DNA of 64,000 bases from the NCBI GenBank assembly GCA_027943335.1, contig BSBK01003560.1:310001-374000 (forward strand), in the 5' to 3' direction. The DNA is from Chamaecyparis obtusa (lineage: Eukaryota > Streptophyta > Pinopsida > Cupressales > Cupressaceae). Within the stretch, counting starts at the first letter, position 1; every line of letters begins with the position of its first letter. A model generated the notes under the pieces. It was not told the DNA's origin. It saw only the letters and a program-made list of their open reading frames with translations, and did no database searches. Position numbers and translations under genes: made by a program. This document shows, one piece after another, positions 59,431-64,000 of the stretch.

Positions 59431-59467
59431 AAAATTTTGATGAAAGACGGAGTGTTTAAAAATAAAT

Positions 59468-59536
59468 TGAAGATAAATATCAAGACTAATCACCAATGGC
59501 ATCCTGATCAGTGATTAGTCTAGATATTTATCTTCA
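59468..59536. repeat. Hairpin, 26-bp arms, 17-base loop
   Basis: TGAAGATAAATATCAAGACT... pairs with ...AGTCTAGATATTTATCTTCA with a single mismatch. It lies between the subterminal repeats and the CDC48 fragment, possibly a transposon boundary structure or a miRNA-like foldback. Confidence 0.85.
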
Positions 59537-59613
59537 GGTGTCCACACTCATTATATTGCTTGTTGCCAGCGGGTCCCTGCTCGTTCTATTTTCTAGATTG
59601 CTTTGGGCTCTAG

Positions 59614-60717
<1,104 letters not shown>

Positions 60718-60960
60718 GAAACTTAGTACACAATTGTCATCTTAATGAAGTGACAAATGTGTCTGTTCTAGCAGGCACCTTCCGCTGACAAATAGCCAAT
60801 GCTATTCAATTTGTCTCTGGCTATGGAAACTTTTTCTCAAGTGGTAGATAATGCTACGAAAACCTTGCTTTTTAAAAAAAAAATTCCTGCTGGAAAATAT
60901 TCTATACTAAATCAATTCTACAACAAAGAAAGTCTAGTTCAACTGATAGCTACAAAAAAT

Positions 60961-61260
60961 AAGTGAGAACCCCGAGGCAATGGATGAGGATGATAGTGAT
61001 GAGGTAGTTAAAATAAAGGCTGCTCATTTTTAGGAGTCAATGAAATATGCCCGAAAAGTGTCTGTGATGTTGATATTCAGAAGTTTAAGCCTTTGCACAA
61101 ACACTACATCAATCTTGAGGCTTTGGTTCTGAATTTCAATTTCTAGATAGAACTGATGTTGCTTCTGCTGCTGCTTTGAATGTATTTGCTACAACAAATA
61201 ATAAAGATGACGATGACTTATACAGTTAGGAAACTTAGTACACAATTGTCATCTTAATGA
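60961..61260 (+). pseudogene. CDC48: Second copy of the CDC48 C-terminal exon and 3' end
   Basis: Repeats 60448-60747 at a distance of 513 bp: GTGAGAACCCCGAGGCAATG through DDDDLYS-stop and the following AACTTAGTACACAATTGTCA. It carries its own changes (for example GAG to TAG in HFEESMK), so the duplication is not the latest event. The ~210 bp between the copies (60750-60960) is unrelated to CDC48. Confidence 0.9.
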
Positions 61261-61305
61261 GATCTGCCAAGTATGGTGTGCATCCATTTTATGGAGATTT
61301 GCCAA

Positions 61306-61608
61306 GATGATTTCCCCCTCCAAGATGATGTGCATACATTTTATGGAGATCTGCTAAATGTTTTATATGATAAAGATCACTACAATTTGGCCCTTGGCTA
61401 GATCAATATTGCTCACAATCTCATTGCTAAAGTGGCCAAAAACTATATTAGGTTGATAAAATATGGGGATTCTCTTTATCACTGCAAATCTTTGAAGGTT
61501 GTTGCACTTGGACGGATATGTACCATTGTTAAGAGAATTGGACCGAGTTTGGCTTACCTCAAACAGGTGAGGCAGCATATGGTTATGTTCTTTTTTCTAT
61601 CTATCTGG
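61306..61608 (+). pseudogene. NOG1: NOG1 (nucleolar GTP-binding protein 1) gene fragment
   Basis: The frame reads [34 protein letters not shown] for Gln, [60 protein letters not shown]. This is the conserved N-terminal helical domain that precedes the GTPase in NOG1, which acts in 60S ribosome biogenesis. The frame then runs into intron-like or unrelated sequence at about 61610. GTGTGCATCCATTTTATGGA at about 61275 is a small duplication of its start. The GTPase motifs are absent. It lies directly after the CDC48 pieces, though the two genes have no reason to be neighbours. Confidence 0.85.
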
Positions 61609-61740
61609 TTTTCACTACCTGTTGTTCCTTGGGATATCTTGCAAGGGTTCTATAAATTGATGGTCTATATTTTGGTGGGTGTCTTGTATGGGCCTATGAA
61701 CTTTTTATCTTGTCTTTTCTTTCAATCCTACAACTAGATT

Positions 61741-62424
61741 TTGATACGTGGATTTCTTGTAAGGAACTCTAATACCGCCATTTCAGTAGTTCTTCATATG
61801 ATAGTTTTCTATGCAGTCCCCAGTCTAGGCTTTATTTGTAGATTTTTTATCTCAATCTTAAAAGAATTAATTTAGTTAAATAAATATTTATGTCCCAAGC
61901 ACACTGATAACTAGGATGTGAATTTAATATTTCTGACAACTAAAGAGTCAAAAAAGATAGCAGATGGTTCAATATAACCTACAACTTTGTCCATGTAAAA
62001 GTTGAAATCTAAAATTTATGGTATGAAGACCTATAACTTGCAACTAAGAATATGATACTGAATAATTATGACTTATTTTAAAAATTCAAGAAAACTTAAC
62101 CATTTCTATAGCGATTACTTAAAAAAAAGTATACCTGATCGATGACTCAATATTTGTAACCTCTCAGAAACTTTTCCTTTCCACTTCAATATCTTTCCTT
62201 GATAATTCTTGATCTCCTCAGAACCACTAGAAAAAAAATAATGACAACAGAACTTGCTACTTTAGAAAATTGCATCAATACTTAACTTAAACATTACAGT
62301 CATGATGGGTGTAACAAAATCTGATATGCTAATAGACAAACTCATTTTGCACAAAATGGCATTAAACATGTATTGGCATTAAGTATGATTATCATTAGTG
62401 ACAACACTTATTCAGACTCTATGT
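61741..62424. other. No gene recognised
   Basis: Intron-like, A+T-rich sequence between the NOG1 fragment and the Copia LTR; the LTR start may lie in its right part. Confidence 0.45.
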
Positions 62425-62576
62425 GTTTACCGAGCAGAACAGTGTTTACCGAGCAGAACAGTGTTTACCGAGCAGAACAGTGTTTATCGAGTAGAACAAT
62501 GTTTACCGAGTAGAACAGTGTTTACCAAGAAGAACAATGTTTACCAAGCAAAACAGTGTTTACCGAGTAGAATAGT
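62425..62576. repeat. 19-bp tandem repeat in LTR, eight copies
   Basis: GTTTACCGAGCAGAACAGT repeats with a 19-bp step, the later copies with A/G changes (CCGAGT, CCAAGA). CCGAGT and ACTGAG words continue singly to about 62830. The plus-strand frame 62398-62610 is only the translation of this repeat. Confidence 0.95.
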
Positions 62577-63560
62577 GCTTATGAGTTATCTTTTCAAAGT
62601 GATGAGATGAGCAGTGTTTACCGAGTGCCAGCACGGTAAACAGGGAATTCAGTCTCTACCGAGTGACACTATATCTATCGAGTCTCCAGTATATACCGAG
62701 TTTGAAACTACAACTGAGTGGTTAGTATGGACTGAGCCTCCACTTCTACCGAGTGCATGATGATGCTGAGTAACGTAGTGGATGCCGAGTATCAGAAAGT
62801 CACCGAGTTAGTTTGCAGTAATCGAGTCGCTATATTTGGGCCGACTCAGTAATACTTGTGTTTGCTTGTTTAGAGCCGACTTTGCTATTGTTTTGTAATT
62901 ATTTTGGATTGATATATAAACAATGTTTTGTATCATAGCCAAAGTGTGAAAAGGGTGAAGCGAAAAAGAAAAGAAAGGTAGAGATAAGTGAATTACAAAG
63001 GGATACAATAGTATAAGAAGTAGTATAGACATATCTATCACAGAAGGTGATCAGTACATCAGAGAATCTCAATCAGCAAGCACAGTTGCAAGTAAGAGAT
63101 CTACTGTTTCATCCTAACAGGTGAATCGGCCCTAAATCCTTTAACTGGGTAGACTTAACAGTCTTTGCAAAAATCTCTTAACCGAGTGCATACTTCTTTG
63201 TATGTTTGTAAATCCTCTAACAAGGTGGACCTAGCAGTCCTTATTGCTCCTAACAAGGCAGATCATCAGAAGTGATCATTGTAAGCCTTAACCAGAAAAA
63301 TTTATACTACAGTATTGAAGTTTAGTGGGTTTCATCCCCACCCCAGTTTTACTTTCTATTTGGAAGGTTTCTGGGTCACCAAATCTCTGTGTTCAAACTG
63401 TTATGAATGTTTTATTCTTTCTATTACTCATGCATACAGTTAGCTTATCAATCTAATGTCATTGAGAAAATGGTTGAGATCTAAAATTTGTAAAAGTTTT
63501 GAAGTTACTGATTCACCCCTCCCCTCTCAGTAACCTAGCTAGTCTTGAATATTTCCAACA
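62425..63560 (+). mobile_element. 5' LTR (3' part) of a Copia-type element
   Basis: The 3' limit is fixed by TTCCAACA at 63560 before the primer-binding site. A TATA-like GATATATAAAC occurs near 62910. The LTR is enriched in CCGAGT words. Its 5' limit is not visible; 62425 is a conservative start. The sequence CTGATTCACCCCTCCCCTCTC near the end resembles the fragment at 1-91. Confidence 0.75.
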
Positions 63561-63562
63561 AT

Positions 63563-63574
63563 TGGTATCAGAGC
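63563..63574 (+). promoter_or_regulatory. Primer-binding site of Copia-type element
   Basis: Perfect TGGTATCAGAGC two bases after the LTR end. Confidence 0.95.
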
Positions 63575-63624
63575 TCCGTGGTTCTCAGAATAAAGTTTGA
63601 CAGCTTGAGAAAAGATTTAGGACA

Positions 63625-64000
63625 ATGGAGATATTCAGACTTAACAAAGTAATTGAGAATGAAAAGCTAGATCTGGAAATGGCCATAACTCAACTCAATG
63701 AAGCAAAAGAACTTCTAGAAAAGAATGGATCTCTGCAAGAAGAAGTAAGAAAATTGAAAAGAGAACAGGAAATTCAGTCAACAAGATTCTATGAAATCTT
63801 GGAACAAAGAAACAAGATGAAAGATGAAATAAATGGAAAGAACAATGAAATCCAGAATCAATCCCTTCAGCTAGAAAACCTTATTAATCAAGTCTCCAAT
63901 GCAAATGAAGAAATCTTAACTCTAAGATCAGAAAATGAAAATATAAGAGAGGAACTGAGATCTGAAAAGAAAATCAATTTAAGATTGATGAGTGACCTAG
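63625..64000 (+). CDS. Coiled-coil first ORF of Copia-type element, runs off the window
   Basis: ATG 50 bp after the primer-binding site opens a frame with no stop through the end of the window (125 codons seen). The product is strongly coiled-coil: MEIFRLNKVIENEKLDLEMA, ITQLNEAKELLEKNGSLQEE, NNEIQNQSLQLENLINQVSN, EILTLRSENENIREELRSEK. In many plant Copia elements gag follows the PBS at this distance; a coiled-coil N-terminal extension or separate ORF is plausible. Unlike all other retroelement frames here it is undamaged, so this copy may be young. Confidence 0.7.
   Translation, partial: MEIFRLNKVIENEKLDLEMAITQLNEAKELLEKNGSLQEEVRKLKREQEIQSTRFYEILEQRNKMKDEINGKNNEIQNQSLQLENLINQVSNANEEILTLRSENENIREELRSEKKINLRLMSDL

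Noticed and set aside
62398..62610. 70-codon frame with VYRAEQCLPSRTVF repeats
   Set aside because: Translation of the 19-bp LTR repeat.

Overview
The window looks like repeat-dense nuclear DNA of a seed plant, most likely a gymnosperm such as a conifer. Reasons: the high A+T, old and heavily mutated Copia and Gypsy retrotransposons, a TIR-NBS-LRR fragment and an LRR receptor-kinase fragment of plant type, plant-type CDC48 and NOG1 gene pieces, and almost no intact reading frames. The organism is inferred; no marker in the window fixes it. There are no rRNA genes, no tRNA genes I could recognise, and no bacterial-type operons.

Layout. 1-4135 is copy A of a direct segmental duplication whose copy B lies at 44309-49920; both carry a TATA-box module and the same short ATG exon with a splice donor. 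4340-6970 holds, on the minus strand, two pieces of an LRR receptor kinase with a piece of a TIR-NBS-LRR gene between them. 12.7-16.9 kb is a decayed Copia element (gag, protease, integrase, reverse transcriptase, RNase H). 17.2-22.3 kb holds a decayed long ORF and a Gypsy-like gag with its leader; the leader recurs inverted at 53.1-53.9 kb.

The main find is 22487-44088. It has terminal inverted repeats of about 60 bp, is flanked by a candidate TTTG duplication, and interrupts a repeat whose two sides join cleanly when the 21.6 kb is removed. It therefore looks like one very large TIR transposon or composite insertion. It carries two blocks of a satellite made of ~160-bp hairpin monomers, a 179-bp tandem array between them, a second copy of its own left arm, an Ogre/Tat-like LTR with primer-binding site followed by a 358-bp tandem array, a fragment of an SMU1-like WD40 gene, and, next to the right end, a seven-exon gene of unknown function with several in-frame stops.

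44.1-53.1 kb contains insertions that can be read off against the empty site in copy A (a 136-bp solo LTR with 5-bp target duplication, a foldback element, a probable solo LTR), and a complete but non-coding LTR element on the minus strand (50695-52653; two LTRs, PBS, PPT, AACCC duplication). 55.2-55.7 kb is a probable LINE fragment. 58.9-61.7 kb begins with a CACTA-like end and 88-bp subterminal repeats, followed by rearranged, intron-containing fragments of CDC48 and NOG1, which suggests transposon capture of host genes. 62.4-64.0 kb is the LTR, primer-binding site and start of a coiled-coil ORF of another Copia-type element that runs off the window.

No host gene in the window appears intact. 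The candidates for expressed sequence are the TATA-plus-exon modules in the duplication and, less likely, the seven-exon gene. Identities of protein families rest on motif recognition by eye; no database search was run.
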